Shown in pieces: positions 43,366 through 52,824 of a DNA stretch of 64,000 nucleotides (its first letter is position 1; every line of letters begins with the position of its first letter). Made by a program: the position numbers and the translations under genes. The notes under the pieces were generated by a model. It did no database searches. It was not told where the DNA came from and saw only the letters and a list, made by a program, of their open reading frames with translations. The stretch lies in NCBI GenBank assembly GCA_028278555.1, contig JANQEA010000064.1, forward strand, positions 1 through 64,000, written 5' to 3'. The stretch comes from Candidatus Bipolaricaulota bacterium (GTDB lineage: Bacteria > Bipolaricaulota > Bipolaricaulia > UBA7950 > UBA9294).

Positions 43366-44784
43366 CTACTGAACTCGAGAGCCAAGCAGTAGCTCGACCG
43401 CGATGTCCTGAACTCCCCTCATCATCGCCGGCCGTTGCCCATCGTCCGCGAACTCCATGACCAGACTCAGCTTGCCTGCGCAGGTGACGGCACCGATGAC
43501 CAGCACGACCTGGCTGAGCGGATAGGCCGCGCCCGGATGCAGGATCAGGCGATCCAGTTCGAGTTCCCCGTAGCGCCTCGGGAAATCGAGCCGCGTGAGG
43601 TTCGTGACCCAGGTTCCCATGAATGGCTTGTCCAGCGAGTCCATCTTCCCGAGCTTGAGAATCCGTTTCACTGCATCATCCTGCCTGGCAAATGCAGAGA
43701 GCTTCTCGTGGCTCGGCGCATCGGGTGGCACGAGCCCGCCCAGCTTCTTGAAGCTCGTCGCCTCGAGGAACGTCGGATCCAAGTAGCACCACGAAGTCGG
43801 GTCCTTGAAGGAACCCTTCCCTTGGATCAGCTTCTGCATTCTGCGCTGCAGACGCCGCGCATTCGACCAGAAGTCCTCTCGGCGACGCCACTTCGCTTTG
43901 AACGTGACGGAACTCGCATAGAACCCCATGGCTTCCCCAACGGGTACACGAAGGCGGCCGCGCAGACTCGTCGCGATACCAATCCTGGGATGGGGAAGCT
44001 TCCCGCCATTTTCGTCCATCTGCGCCTTGGCAAACGCTGCCGTCAACGCCGTATTCACGGATACGTCTTCAGACTTGCATCGTGCAACGAGTTCGTCCGT
44101 CTCCGCCTCCGAGAAGAGAATGGGGAGCGTCATGTGGCGAAGCTCGCTCCAGTAGGTGGCTGTGAGATCGAGGTAGTCCTGGTGGTCGAACAGCACCCTC
44201 TGCTGGTCCCACTTCCGATTCATCCTGCGCAAGATGGCACGCGTAGCCAGATTCAGATGCACATCCTCGGGAAGGGAATCGAGACCGATCTGAACCGGGT
44301 CTGGCAACGCCTCCGGCTCCAGACTCGGATCCCCGAGATGGGCCATCAGATCCTTCGCAAGGAAGGCAAGCGACATTCCGTCGCAGATGATGTGGTGACT
44401 CACGATCACGAGGTCCGTGCGATCGGGTCCCTGAAGGAGGAAGAAGCGGATCGGCGGACGCTCGTCGAAGGCAAGGGGCACTCGCGAGGTCTCATCCATC
44501 ACGTGAATCCACTGGTCCTCGGATTCCCAAGGGACTTCATGCATAGGGATCTCTCCAGCCCCGTCCGCTGTGAAGTACGGATTGCCATGCTCATCATCCA
44601 CGATGCGAACACGCAGATTCACGTGTCGTAGGCAGACCTTGTCCAGCGCGTCCCTGAGCATGCTCTCGGTGACGAGCCCTTGGATACGAGCCACCATCGT
44701 GACCACGGAGAATGGCGATCGCGTGAACAGACGTTCTATGGGCGTGACCGGCCGTTCGTAGGCGGCTGACGAAGCGTTTCTCAT
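43366..44784 (-). CDS. Stand-alone condensation-domain acyltransferase
   Basis: This 472-residue protein has the condensation-domain active site HHIICDG and a structural layout of PapA/WES-type acyltransferases (MVARIQGLVTESMLRDALDKV, later a long C-terminal half with RRYGELELDRLILHPGAAYP). No adenylation or carrier domain is present, so it is not an NRPS module, and acyl transfer to an alcohol or amine is likely. AAGGAG at correct spacing picks the ATG at 44784. It is convergent with the flavodoxin gene. Confidence 0.85.
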   Translation of the reverse strand: MRNASSAAYERPVTPIERLFTRSPFSVVTMVARIQGLVTESMLRDALDKVCLRHVNLRVRIVDDEHGNPYFTADGAGEIPMHEVPWESEDQWIHVMDETSRVPLAFDERPPIRFFLLQGPDRTDLVIVSHHIICDGMSLAFLAKDLMAHLGDPSLEPEALPDPVQIGLDSLPEDVHLNLATRAILRRMNRKWDQQRVLFDHQDYLDLTATYWSELRHMTLPILFSEAETDELVARCKSEDVSVNTALTAAFAKAQMDENGGKLPHPRIGIATSLRGRLRVPVGEAMGFYASSVTFKAKWRRREDFWSNARRLQRRMQKLIQGKGSFKDPTSWCYLDPTFLEATSFKKLGGLVPPDAPSHEKLSAFARQDDAVKRILKLGKMDSLDKPFMGTWVTNLTRLDFPRRYGELELDRLILHPGAAYPLSQVVLVIGAVTCAGKLSLVMEFADDGQRPAMMRGVQDIAVELLLGSRVQ

Positions 44785-44870
44785 GATCATCTCCTTGCGG
44801 GTGAAACCCCGCTTCGGTCCAGTGTACCCTGCGTGGCGAGCAAGCATTGGTCACCACGAACCAACACACA

Positions 44871-44920
44871 GAACCAACACACAATTGAGTTCTACATTCA
44901 GTCCCCAGGCTTTGGACTGC
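44871..44920 (+). repeat. Dispersed intergenic repeat, copy 6
   Basis: CAGAACCAACACACAATTGA, GTTCTACATTCAGTCCCC, AGGCTTTGGACTGCC. The right end is diverged, but the middle is identical to copy 2. Confidence 0.65.
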
Positions 44921-45064
44921 CGACCCCCTGAGGTCTCGAGAGCCTCTTGTCTCTACCAATCGTCGGCTGTGAGCGAGACGTTTCGGAGACGGGCAGGGAG
45001 CAGACTCTCCTCAACACAAGTGTTCATCGAATCGCAGATTGCCGTTCGTAGGATGGGAGGACTA

Positions 45065-45337
45065 GTGACCGCAAGTACAGCATTGTTGGCAATTGCCCTG
45101 GCGGGGGTGGGCTGGGGAATCGTCTCAACCATCATGATTGTGTCGAGTCTTCAGAAGCGGGGAATCAGGATCAACTTCTTCCTCCTTCGCATCATGATCA
45201 TCAAGCACGTAGGGCAGTACCGCGCCATCACTCGGGAGGAGACGGGCAGGACGGGCCCCTGGTACTACTCGTTTGTCGCCTCGATGAATCTCGCTCTCGT
45301 CTGCACCATCGTTGGTCTAGTTCTTCGCTGGACGTAG
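45065..45337 (+). CDS. Small membrane protein, unknown
   Basis: The 90-residue protein has an N-terminal segment (ALLAIALAGVGWGIVSTIMIV), a basic middle (QKRGIRINFFLLRIMIIKHV) and a C-terminal segment (YYSFVASMNLALVCTIVGLVL). I recognise no family. The GTG at 45065 follows GGGAGG at five-base spacing; an ATG 12 bases upstream is possible. It stands alone between two repeat copies. Confidence 0.55.
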   Translation: MTASTALLAIALAGVGWGIVSTIMIVSSLQKRGIRINFFLLRIMIIKHVGQYRAITREETGRTGPWYYSFVASMNLALVCTIVGLVLRWT

Positions 45338-45364
45338 CCTCTGTTCACCCTCCACCAGAAGTCG

Positions 45365-45408
45365 GCTGGCGAGCGCGTCCCACATTCAATCCCCCAGGCT
45401 TCACACTG
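45365..45408 (+). repeat. Dispersed intergenic repeat, copy 7
   Basis: GCTGGCGAGCGCGTCC, CACATTCAATCCCCCAGGCT, TCACACTG. The TTCAATCCCCC word is as in copy 5. Confidence 0.6.
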
Positions 45409-45521
45409 TCCTCCCTGTCCCGCTCCAACTCAGCACGGTAGAATCCACATCCAGATCCGTACCGCGGCACAAATCGAAACAGGTGTGGCTTGATGCTCAA
45501 CGATTGCCGAGGAGGCGCTCC

Positions 45522-46367
45522 ATGGAGATTCTGTCCTACAAGGCTTATGTGGAAGGCTCGCCCCATCGTGCTCGATTCCCGGAGACCGCGAGCCGTCTCA
45601 TCCGTCCGCTCGATCTCTTCCTCCGATTTCTTGGATCGCGAGAGCCGCAGATCTTGGAGCAAGCGGCTCCCGAGCTGCCGAGCAGGATTCGTGGCTTCGT
45701 TGCGGACGCGAGCTCACCGGCCTGCCCCGCCATCTTCAAGGAGGTCATCCAGGAGTTCCCCTCTGCGGAAGAGCATCTGGACCTCTTCGCGGCGCAGTAC
45801 GATGTGCAGCGAGTTCTGCTCGGCGTCGAGGAGCAGGCCTGGATCAGCGAGGAGACCATCGAGCTCCCGAAGGCCGCGTTCATCCGTGCGCTGTACATCC
45901 CGCAGTATCTTCAGTTGAAGGCGCTGGTCGACGCACTCGGCAAGGCACGAGGCATCGAGCTGATGAAGCGTTGCCTGGACTGGGCTTACATGCAGGGACC
46001 CGATCATCCGAATGCACCCGCGACCATCGAGGAGCTCCGAGTCGGACAGGCGAAGGGCAATCTGCGAGGCGAAGGTATGGATTGGATCGCCGCCATCGTG
46101 TCCGAGCACGAATACCGGAACAAGGTCACGACATGCGTGATCCAGAAGGCGCTAGCCAAATACGGCGACAGCGAGCTCATGGAAGTCGTCGCCTGCTACC
46201 CTGATTTCACCATGTTCCGCAAGCTCAACGCCAACTTCTGCCTGACGAGGACCAAGACGCTGATGAACGGCGGAGACTGTTGCGACATGTGCTACCACGA
46301 CGAGCGATATGCCCCAGACTTTGCCCATCCCTCAGCCGAGGTTTTCGACGCGATCAGAGCTGCCTAA
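45522..46367 (+). CDS. L-2-amino-thiazoline-4-carboxylate hydrolase-like protein
   Basis: The 281-residue soluble protein is helical and closes with a glycine-cysteine motif (LMNGGDCCDMCYHDE) like that of the L-2-amino-thiazoline-4-carboxylic acid hydrolase family, which converts a cyclic thiazoline to S-carbamoyl-cysteine. I rate this as a weak family assignment. A strong GAGGAGG precedes the ATG. Directly after the stop comes a partial copy of the dispersed repeat. Confidence 0.55.
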   Translation: MEILSYKAYVEGSPHRARFPETASRLIRPLDLFLRFLGSREPQILEQAAPELPSRIRGFVADASSPACPAIFKEVIQEFPSAEEHLDLFAAQYDVQRVLLGVEEQAWISEETIELPKAAFIRALYIPQYLQLKALVDALGKARGIELMKRCLDWAYMQGPDHPNAPATIEELRVGQAKGNLRGEGMDWIAAIVSEHEYRNKVTTCVIQKALAKYGDSELMEVVACYPDFTMFRKLNANFCLTRTKTLMNGGDCCDMCYHDERYAPDFAHPSAEVFDAIRAA

Positions 46368-46400
46368 CTCCGAACGCCATAGGCTCCAAACTGCCGTTGG
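46366..46400 (+). repeat. Dispersed intergenic repeat, right-end partial copy
   Basis: AACTCCGAACGCCAT followed by AGGCTCCAAACTGCCGTTGG, matching the right end of copies 2 and 6, beginning at the stop of the preceding gene. Confidence 0.5.
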
Positions 46401-46438
46401 AAAGCGTTCTCTCACGCTCTGTTCCTGCCATGGCGCTG

Positions 46439-48169
46439 CTAGGGAAGAAGCGGAGCGAGTATTCTCCTCTGCTTCACGTCGACAATGCCGCGATCCGTCA
46501 CCTTGTAGTGCGGGCTCACACTGAGCGCCAGCAGAGTCAGCAGCAGAAGGGGCTCGCGATGGCTGACGCCATGCGACTTCAACGATGCATCGACCGCTTG
46601 CGCGTCGCGGACGACCGCCTGAAGACCGGCATCCGACAGAAGACCGGCAATCGGAAGAGGAAGAGCCGAATCGATGCTCTCTCCTGTGGCGAATGCGATC
46701 CCGCCGCCGAGGCGATGCACCTCGCGTGCTGCAGTGACCATGGATTGCGCGTCTCGGCCGACGACGATCAGATTGTGTGTGTCGTGCGCCACGCTGCTTG
46801 CCACACCCCCTTGAGTCAGACCGAACCCCTTCAACATGGCAATCGATCTGGATGTCGGATCCGCGCGCGAGAAGACGCCGATGATGCACAGGTCATCTCC
46901 GATCTCCAGGACAGGATGTCCATCACGCACCGCGATCCGAACTTCTGTCAATCCAGTGAGACTGTTCTCGCGATTGAGCAATTCGACGGCGCGAGCGGAG
47001 ATGGTCGCCTCCCCGGCGATCTCTGAAGCAAGGCGCATGTCATCGTCGCTGAGCGGTCCCGGAACAGGAGGAGCAGCCAACCGAGTGGGGCCGACAGCGG
47101 CCTCCACAAAGCTGTCCTCTCTGCCTTTCCCCTCACGCGCGACAAGCGCGCCTTCTACGAAAACAGACACGGGCGTGGGGTCGTCGATGCTCCTTGTGGT
47201 CCAGCAATCAGCTCTCCGACCTGGAGCGATCGCTCCTTGCCTGTGGAGTCCTAAGTAAGTAGCTGCCCGACACGTCGCGGATGCTAGTGCCTCGATCGGC
47301 GAGAGACCCAGCGAGATCGCGAGTGATACGACCGACAAGAGATGCCCGTCGAGCAGCTCCGCCGGCGACACGTCGTCTGTTACAAGGAGAATGCGCGATC
47401 GGTCAGGAAGGTCTGCGATCACCGAGACGATCTCCGGAGTCAGTGCCTTGCGCTGCAGCATGACGTAGACACCCTTGCTGACCTCTTCCAGCAACTGCTC
47501 GGGTGAGAACAGCGTGTGATCCGAAGTCACCCCCAACGACACATAGCGTGAAAGGTCGCACCCCATGAGTTCGGGGATGTGTCCCTCGATCTTCAGGCCT
47601 GAACGCAACGAAACATCGCCCAGCGCCATCAAGCGTGGCTCGCCTGCGGCGACGCCGTTGTAATCGTGGATCTCTCCAATCGAGAGAACTCGAGGGTGTG
47701 CGCAGATCCGCTCAATCACTTGCGTGTTCAGCTCTGCATTCGGGGTCTCCAGATCCCGAGAGACAATCGGCACAACCGATGGCGCGGCGAAGTAGACAGT
47801 AAGTGGGAGATTGTCCGAAGCTCTGATCAGCCAATCCACGCCCGACTCCCCGGCCAGATTTGCGATCTCATGCGGATCTGCCAGGACACACGTGGTTCCT
47901 TGGGGAACGACAGCCTCGGCAAACATCCGAGGGAGCATATGGCTGGACTCGATGTGCATGTGCGTGTCGATGAGGCCAGGAACAAGAAACGCGTTGCTGC
48001 AATCGATGGTTCTATCCGCGGCAATCCCCTTCGCAGGATTCCCCTCCTCAACGTATTGGAACCGGCCATCGAGAATCGCAACCCATCCCGGAAACGTGCG
48101 CATGCGGAACACATCGACAATCCGAACGTTGACAAGAAGGGTGTCAATGCTCTCCGGTCTTGTCGGCAA
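46439..48169 (-). CDS. ade: Adenine deaminase (first paralogue)
   Basis: This metal-dependent amidohydrolase (576 residues) starts with a composite sandwich domain and FLVPGLIDTHMHIESSHM (metal ligands). It has CVLADPHEIANLAG, the carboxylated-Lys region GEIHDYNGV, GHIPELMG and VTDDVSPAELLDG, and the adenine-deaminase C-terminal domain (SVAHDTHNLIVVG). Ade converts adenine to hypoxanthine. A GTG at 48220 is open, but the TTG at 48169 is preceded by AGGAGG at exactly five bases, so it is preferred. A second ade-type gene lies at 52825-54609; neighbours are permease genes. Confidence 0.88.
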   Translation of the reverse strand: MPTRPESIDTLLVNVRIVDVFRMRTFPGWVAILDGRFQYVEEGNPAKGIAADRTIDCSNAFLVPGLIDTHMHIESSHMLPRMFAEAVVPQGTTCVLADPHEIANLAGESGVDWLIRASDNLPLTVYFAAPSVVPIVSRDLETPNAELNTQVIERICAHPRVLSIGEIHDYNGVAAGEPRLMALGDVSLRSGLKIEGHIPELMGCDLSRYVSLGVTSDHTLFSPEQLLEEVSKGVYVMLQRKALTPEIVSVIADLPDRSRILLVTDDVSPAELLDGHLLSVVSLAISLGLSPIEALASATCRAATYLGLHRQGAIAPGRRADCWTTRSIDDPTPVSVFVEGALVAREGKGREDSFVEAAVGPTRLAAPPVPGPLSDDDMRLASEIAGEATISARAVELLNRENSLTGLTEVRIAVRDGHPVLEIGDDLCIIGVFSRADPTSRSIAMLKGFGLTQGGVASSVAHDTHNLIVVGRDAQSMVTAAREVHRLGGGIAFATGESIDSALPLPIAGLLSDAGLQAVVRDAQAVDASLKSHGVSHREPLLLLTLLALSVSPHYKVTDRGIVDVKQRRILAPLLP

Positions 48170-48334
48170 GGGTTCCTCCTTCTCTATCGCCCCTTGGGAT
48201 GCGTCTCCATTCGATAGCACGAGGGCGAGAGCACCTTCATGCAGAGCGCCCCCTCAACGGCGTCACATCTGCCTGTTGTACCTCATCTCAGTCTGCTGAG
48301 TGTACCTGTCGGGTCTAGCAGAACGAGCCAGCTA

Positions 48335-48363
48335 TTGTCAGACTGCCAGACCAAAGGTACCAT
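48335..48363 (+). promoter_or_regulatory. Possible promoter of the permease genes
   Basis: TTGTCA (48335-48340) and TACCAT (48358-48363) have a 17-base spacer. Confidence 0.35.
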
Positions 48364-48403
48364 GGATTGCGGCTCGAGGACCAGATGAGGAGGAGAAGAG
48401 CAC

Positions 48404-49321
48404 GTGCTCTCGTACATACTCAGCCGGGTGTTCCAGGGGCTTCTCACTGTACTCATCGTCGTGACCATCGTATTCGTCGTGCTGAACCTATCCGGCGATC
48501 CGATTCGGTTGATGCTTCCGCCAACCGCGTCGGCCGAAGACGTTGCCGCCATGCGCGAGGCCTTTGGATTCGATCGTCCCCTCGTCGAGCAGTACGTCAA
48601 GTTTCTCAGACAAGTGCTCAGGCTGGATTTCGGACGCTCGATTCAGACCCGCATGCCCGCGACAGAGCAAGTCCTAATGCGATTCCCCGCGACGATGCTC
48701 CTGGCGTTCAGTTCTCTGCTGCTGGCAGCTCTGATCGGAGTACCGCTCGGCGTTCTCGCCGCGGTGAATCGAGGCAAGGTGCTAGATGGTCTCGCAGTCT
48801 CCATCAGCCTCATCGGGCAGTCGATCCCCGTGTTCTGGATCGCGTTGATTCTGATTCTCCTGCTCGGCGTCTTCTGGCCGATACTCCCCCCTTCGGGGTA
48901 CGGCACCGCTCGGCACCTCATCCTACCTGTCTTGACGATCGCTCTCTTTCTGATTGCCGGCATCACCCGGGTAACTCGTACGAGCATGATCGAGGTCTTG
49001 CCACAGATGTACTTGACAGCTGCACGTGCCAAGGGGCTTTCGGAGAAGGCGGTCATCGTCAAGCACGCACTCCGAAATGCGTCCATCCCGATCATCACTC
49101 AGCTAGGCCTCCAGTTGCGCTTCGTTCTCGGCGGCTCGGTTGTCGTCGAGTCGATCTTCGGGTGGCCCGGCTTGGGCCAGCTGTTGGCGCACGCCGCGTA
49201 TGAGAGGGACTACCCCCTGGTCACTGCAACGACGTTCTTCGTTGCGTGTCTGATCATCGGCATCAACATCCTTCTGGACATGGCCTACACAATCGCCGAT
49301 CCGAAAGTCAGGTTCTGGTAA
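48404..49321 (+). CDS. Opp/Dpp-type ABC permease, DppB-like
   Basis: This 305-residue integral membrane protein starts LSYILSRVFQGLLTVLIVV, has the family motif FLRQVLRLDFGRSIQTR and the EAA-like loop TAARAKGLSEKAVIVKHALRNA, and ends with a VVESIFGWPGLG block. It forms the translocation path together with the next gene. The start is a GTG; its stop overlaps the next ATG (TAATG). No ATPase gene is present in the window. Confidence 0.92.
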   Translation: MLSYILSRVFQGLLTVLIVVTIVFVVLNLSGDPIRLMLPPTASAEDVAAMREAFGFDRPLVEQYVKFLRQVLRLDFGRSIQTRMPATEQVLMRFPATMLLAFSSLLLAALIGVPLGVLAAVNRGKVLDGLAVSISLIGQSIPVFWIALILILLLGVFWPILPPSGYGTARHLILPVLTIALFLIAGITRVTRTSMIEVLPQMYLTAARAKGLSEKAVIVKHALRNASIPIITQLGLQLRFVLGGSVVVESIFGWPGLGQLLAHAAYERDYPLVTATTFFVACLIIGINILLDMAYTIADPKVRFW

Positions 49322-50223
49322 TGGGATCGCGACAGCAGCGGAACGCGAACAGATCCTCGGATTCAAGGCGTGGCTTCCGTCGCTACGCGCACATGGTATG
49401 GCGGCAGAAGAGAGTGGCCGCGGCTCATGTGCTGCTGCTGGTCATTCTTCTGGCAGCAGCTCTGGCGGATCTTTATCCCATCGACGCGAGTCGGCTGGAT
49501 CTTTCCCTCCACCTCGAACCGCCAACGCTTTCCCACAAGGAAGGCGAGTTCCCTCGCTTGCTGGGCACAGACCCCCTTGGACGCGACCTTCTGGCGCGAC
49601 TGCTTCAAGCGACTCGGCTCTCGCTGTACGTGGGAGTCCTAGCTGTCGCTGTCGCTTGCGGCGTCGGAACCCTGCTTGGGCTGTTGGCCGGATTCATCGG
49701 CGGACTGCTCGATCACGTGGTGATGAGGATTGCCGACGCACTGCTCGCATTGCCCTTCGTTGTGCTCGCAATCGCGATTGTCGCAGCCATTGGGCCGAGC
49801 TTCATGAACATCATCTTCGTGCTGGGTCTCACAGGCTGGGTGACGTTCGCCAGGCTTGTCCGAGCAGAGGTCCTACGCGTCCGCGAGATGGATCACGTGG
49901 AGGCAGCACGTGCCATTGGGTGTTCGCAATGGCGCCTGCTCTTCGTCCACGTCTGGCCCCAAGTTGTAGGTCTGGTTCTGGTCACGATCACACTGACGCT
50001 GGGGCAAATGATCATCGCTGAGGCCACGCTGAGCTTCTTGGGGCTGGGGATACCACCTCCGACGCCAACACTCGGCGGCATTCTCAGCAATGCGCAGACC
50101 TACTTCTTCTCTGCATGGTGGCTCGTTGTCTTCCCAGGCATCTTCCTGGTCGTCATCGTGCTCTGCGCCAATCTGATCGGAGACTTTCTTCGCGACTACC
50201 TCGATCCCAGACTGAAGCTCTAG
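49321..50223 (+). CDS. Opp/Dpp-type ABC permease, DppC-like
   Basis: The 300-residue protein has a first membrane segment (VAAAHVLLLVILLAAALADL), the conserved LGTDPLGRDLLARLL, a series of membrane segments and the EAA loop VEAARAIGCSQWRLLFVHVWP. It ends in the LGLGIPPPTPTLGGIL block. It pairs with the preceding DppB-like gene. A binding protein gene is 4.5 kb away on the other strand, and DppD/DppF ATPases are missing from the window. Confidence 0.92.
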   Translation: MGSRQQRNANRSSDSRRGFRRYAHMVWRQKRVAAAHVLLLVILLAAALADLYPIDASRLDLSLHLEPPTLSHKEGEFPRLLGTDPLGRDLLARLLQATRLSLYVGVLAVAVACGVGTLLGLLAGFIGGLLDHVVMRIADALLALPFVVLAIAIVAAIGPSFMNIIFVLGLTGWVTFARLVRAEVLRVREMDHVEAARAIGCSQWRLLFVHVWPQVVGLVLVTITLTLGQMIIAEATLSFLGLGIPPPTPTLGGILSNAQTYFFSAWWLVVFPGIFLVVIVLCANLIGDFLRDYLDPRLKL

Positions 50224-50242
50224 ACAAGCCGAAAGGACCGCC

Positions 50243-51412
50243 ATGATGCCAATCTCCACCCCCGCAGACCGAATGCTGAGTTTCTGCCAGGAACTCATTC
50301 GGATCCCGAGCCCGACAGGCGAAGAGGGCCCTCTGGCCGATCGGATCGTCACCGAGATGGAAGAGCTCGGATACGACGAAATTCGCCGAGATGAAGCCGG
50401 CAATGTCATCGGGACCATTCGAGCGACGGATCCAGCATGCCCTTCCATCATGTTCACTGCCCACATGGATCAGGTCTCGGCAGGCGATCTCTCTCGATGG
50501 GACTACGACCCATTCGGCGGCGAATCCGCCGATGGGTGGATCCACGGCCGTGGCGCCAGCGACACCAAGGGGGCGATTGCCACACAAGTGCATCTACCCA
50601 CCACAATCGCCGGTCACAATCTGAGGCACGGTGACCTGCATGTGGCCCAAGTGGTCGTAGAGGAAGTGGCCGGACTCGGTTCGAGAGTCTTGCTCGATCG
50701 GCTACATCCTGACTACGCGTTCATGGGAGAAGGAACGGGGAATGGCCTGAGCAACGGCAACCGTGGTCGGACGCTTGTGAGGATGCGATTCCCTGGGGAA
50801 AGCGTCCACGCGAGTGTTGCGCGGCGTGAACAGGTCGCGCTCTATCGAGCGGCCGCATTCCTACTTCAACTCGCCGACCTCCCGATGGAACAGGGTGTGA
50901 TGGGAAGCTCCCACGCTGTGCCCACGCGAGGGGCAACGAATCTCCTCGATGACAACGTGACTCCGCAGGCCTTCGAGTTGAGTATCGACTGGCGTTCCAT
51001 CCCTGGCGAAACGCCCAACGAGATCCTGGAACGGTTGGCCTCCATCATGTCAGATGGAGACGAAGCGCGGATTCCGCCATTCGACCTGACAACCTACACC
51101 GGCAGGAGCTACCAGCTTGAGTATGCTCAGCCGCCGTACTGGATCGACCCAGATCACCCGTTTGTGGTCACCGCACAGAGAGCACTCAGCGCTCACTGGA
51201 AACGCGACGTTCCTGTCCAGCCGTGGACGTTCACGACCGACTGCGGGATCTTCACAGAACGCGGCATTCCCATTCTCGGCTTCTCGCCTTGTGAGGCCAG
51301 ATTCGCACACACGCCGATGGATCGCGTATCCATCGATCTCATGGTCGAGGCATGGGAGGCCTATCCAGCTCTTGTGAAGGCAGTTTCCACGCTTCCCCGC
51401 ACCAGTGCCTAG
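50243..51412 (+). CDS. M20-family metallopeptidase/deacylase
   Basis: This 389-residue di-zinc hydrolase has the first ligand motif FTAHMDQV, GRGASDTKGAIA, the catalytic Glu region VVEEVAGLGSR and a dimerisation domain insertion. The signature FAHTPMDRVSIDLM lies near the C-terminus. It resembles the ArgE/DapE and YgeY group; YgeY hydrolases lie in purine-degradation clusters, which fits the neighbours here. AAAGGA precedes the ATG. It converges with the amidohydrolase gene, with a 4-bp overlap of stops. Confidence 0.88.
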   Translation: MMPISTPADRMLSFCQELIRIPSPTGEEGPLADRIVTEMEELGYDEIRRDEAGNVIGTIRATDPACPSIMFTAHMDQVSAGDLSRWDYDPFGGESADGWIHGRGASDTKGAIATQVHLPTTIAGHNLRHGDLHVAQVVVEEVAGLGSRVLLDRLHPDYAFMGEGTGNGLSNGNRGRTLVRMRFPGESVHASVARREQVALYRAAAFLLQLADLPMEQGVMGSSHAVPTRGATNLLDDNVTPQAFELSIDWRSIPGETPNEILERLASIMSDGDEARIPPFDLTTYTGRSYQLEYAQPPYWIDPDHPFVVTAQRALSAHWKRDVPVQPWTFTTDCGIFTERGIPILGFSPCEARFAHTPMDRVSIDLMVEAWEAYPALVKAVSTLPRTSA

Positions 51413-52761
51413 AGCGATCTGAAGCGGTCGGGAAGCCGAATCCCTGCTCGCTGGACGAGTTCTGCGGCACGCGCTTGCGCCTCGGCCAGCACGGCTTCTT
51501 CATCCACCGTTTGGACGGTGTCGTCCTCAAGAAGAATCCGGCCATCGACGATGACTGTCGAGATGTTGGTGGTGTCCATCGCATAGACGAGGTTCGCAAC
51601 GGGGTCATGCAAAGGGAGCATTCCGGCCGTCCGCGGATTCACGATCGTGATGTCCGCACGAGTGCCCACGTCCAGAGAGCCGATTTCATCCTCCCAGAGC
51701 AACGCCTTCGCCGCGTCGCGGGTGACCATGGCGAGTACGGCCTCGGCTGGGACAACTTGGGGATCCAGCTTGCGCCCCTTGTGGATCAGGCCAGCGAGAT
51801 ACATCTCGCTGATCAGATTCATCCGATTGTTCGACGGGGCACCATCAGTCCCGAGTGCCACAAGGACTCCCCGCTCGAGCATGCCCGGAATGTCTGCGAA
51901 TCCAAGCACGCGCATGGCGGCTGCCGGATTGTGTGACACGGGCACGCCGCGGGTCGCAAGAATGTCAAGCTCCGCCTCCGTAAGCCAGACCGTGTGCACA
52001 GACAAGAAGTTCTCCGCGAGAACACCCAGGCTCTCGAGGTGTGCGACCGTGGTGTCTCCACGCGTTTGACGCGAGAATTCAACCTCATCCGGGATTTCAG
52101 CGACGTGTGCGTGGATCCCAACACCGGCTCGGTCCGCCAGTTCCTTGGTCTGAAGGTACAGAGCATCTGAGCAATTGAAGATTGTCCGACACGCAGGCCA
52201 GACACGGAGTCGACCCTCAGCACTTCCGTGGAAGCGATCGATGAGATCCTGCTGCCGTGCAATGCACTGGTCCGTCGGCTCGATCATTGAGGCCGGCCCC
52301 TCGCCTTCGTCCATGATTGAGCGGGCGAGGATGCCGCGCAAGCCAAGTTCCTCCATCGCTTCAGCCATAGCCGCGACATGCTGTCCACCGGCCTCAGCGA
52401 AGCAGGTCACGCCTGTACGAACGAGCTCGATGCCACAGAGCAGCGAACTGACGTAGCTGTCCTCATAGGTCATCGATGACTCATACGGCCAGATTCTTTC
52501 GTGCAGCCATGTGAGCAGACTGACATCGTCACCAATCCCGCGGCCTAGGTGCTGGGAGAGATGGACGTGCGAATTGATCAGCCCGGGCAGGACGATCTTC
52601 CCCTTCGCGTCGATCGTCCGATCGATCCCGGCCGCCGGGGCGCCGTCGGCCGGTCCGACGTACGCAATCCGATCATCCTCCAGGACGACCGCCCCCTCCG
52701 CAAAAACGCGGTGCTCGGCGTCCATCGTGACAACAAGGCCGCCTCTGATGCAGATCGTCAT
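51409..52761 (-). CDS. Amidohydrolase of the methylthioadenosine/S-adenosylhomocysteine deaminase type
   Basis: The 450-residue protein has the metal-binding NSHVHL (HxH), a HAHVAE motif, and late aspartate ALGTDGAPSNNRMNL. This combination is shared by MtaD-type adenosine-analogue deaminases, SsnA and related chlorohydrolases. Association with two adenine deaminases suggests a purine-derivative substrate. It starts at an ATG following GGAGGGA. Confidence 0.87.
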   Translation of the reverse strand: MTICIRGGLVVTMDAEHRVFAEGAVVLEDDRIAYVGPADGAPAAGIDRTIDAKGKIVLPGLINSHVHLSQHLGRGIGDDVSLLTWLHERIWPYESSMTYEDSYVSSLLCGIELVRTGVTCFAEAGGQHVAAMAEAMEELGLRGILARSIMDEGEGPASMIEPTDQCIARQQDLIDRFHGSAEGRLRVWPACRTIFNCSDALYLQTKELADRAGVGIHAHVAEIPDEVEFSRQTRGDTTVAHLESLGVLAENFLSVHTVWLTEAELDILATRGVPVSHNPAAAMRVLGFADIPGMLERGVLVALGTDGAPSNNRMNLISEMYLAGLIHKGRKLDPQVVPAEAVLAMVTRDAAKALLWEDEIGSLDVGTRADITIVNPRTAGMLPLHDPVANLVYAMDTTNISTVIVDGRILLEDDTVQTVDEEAVLAEAQARAAELVQRAGIRLPDRFRSL

Positions 52762-52824
52762 CGTCGAATCCCTCCTCGGTGACGCATCGTCAAGACCTTC
52801 GCGAGCCGGATCGACCCGGTCCAG

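Noticed and set aside
46280..47026. 248-codon plus-strand frame over the end of the ade gene
   Set aside because: Shadow of the adenine deaminase gene on the other strand.
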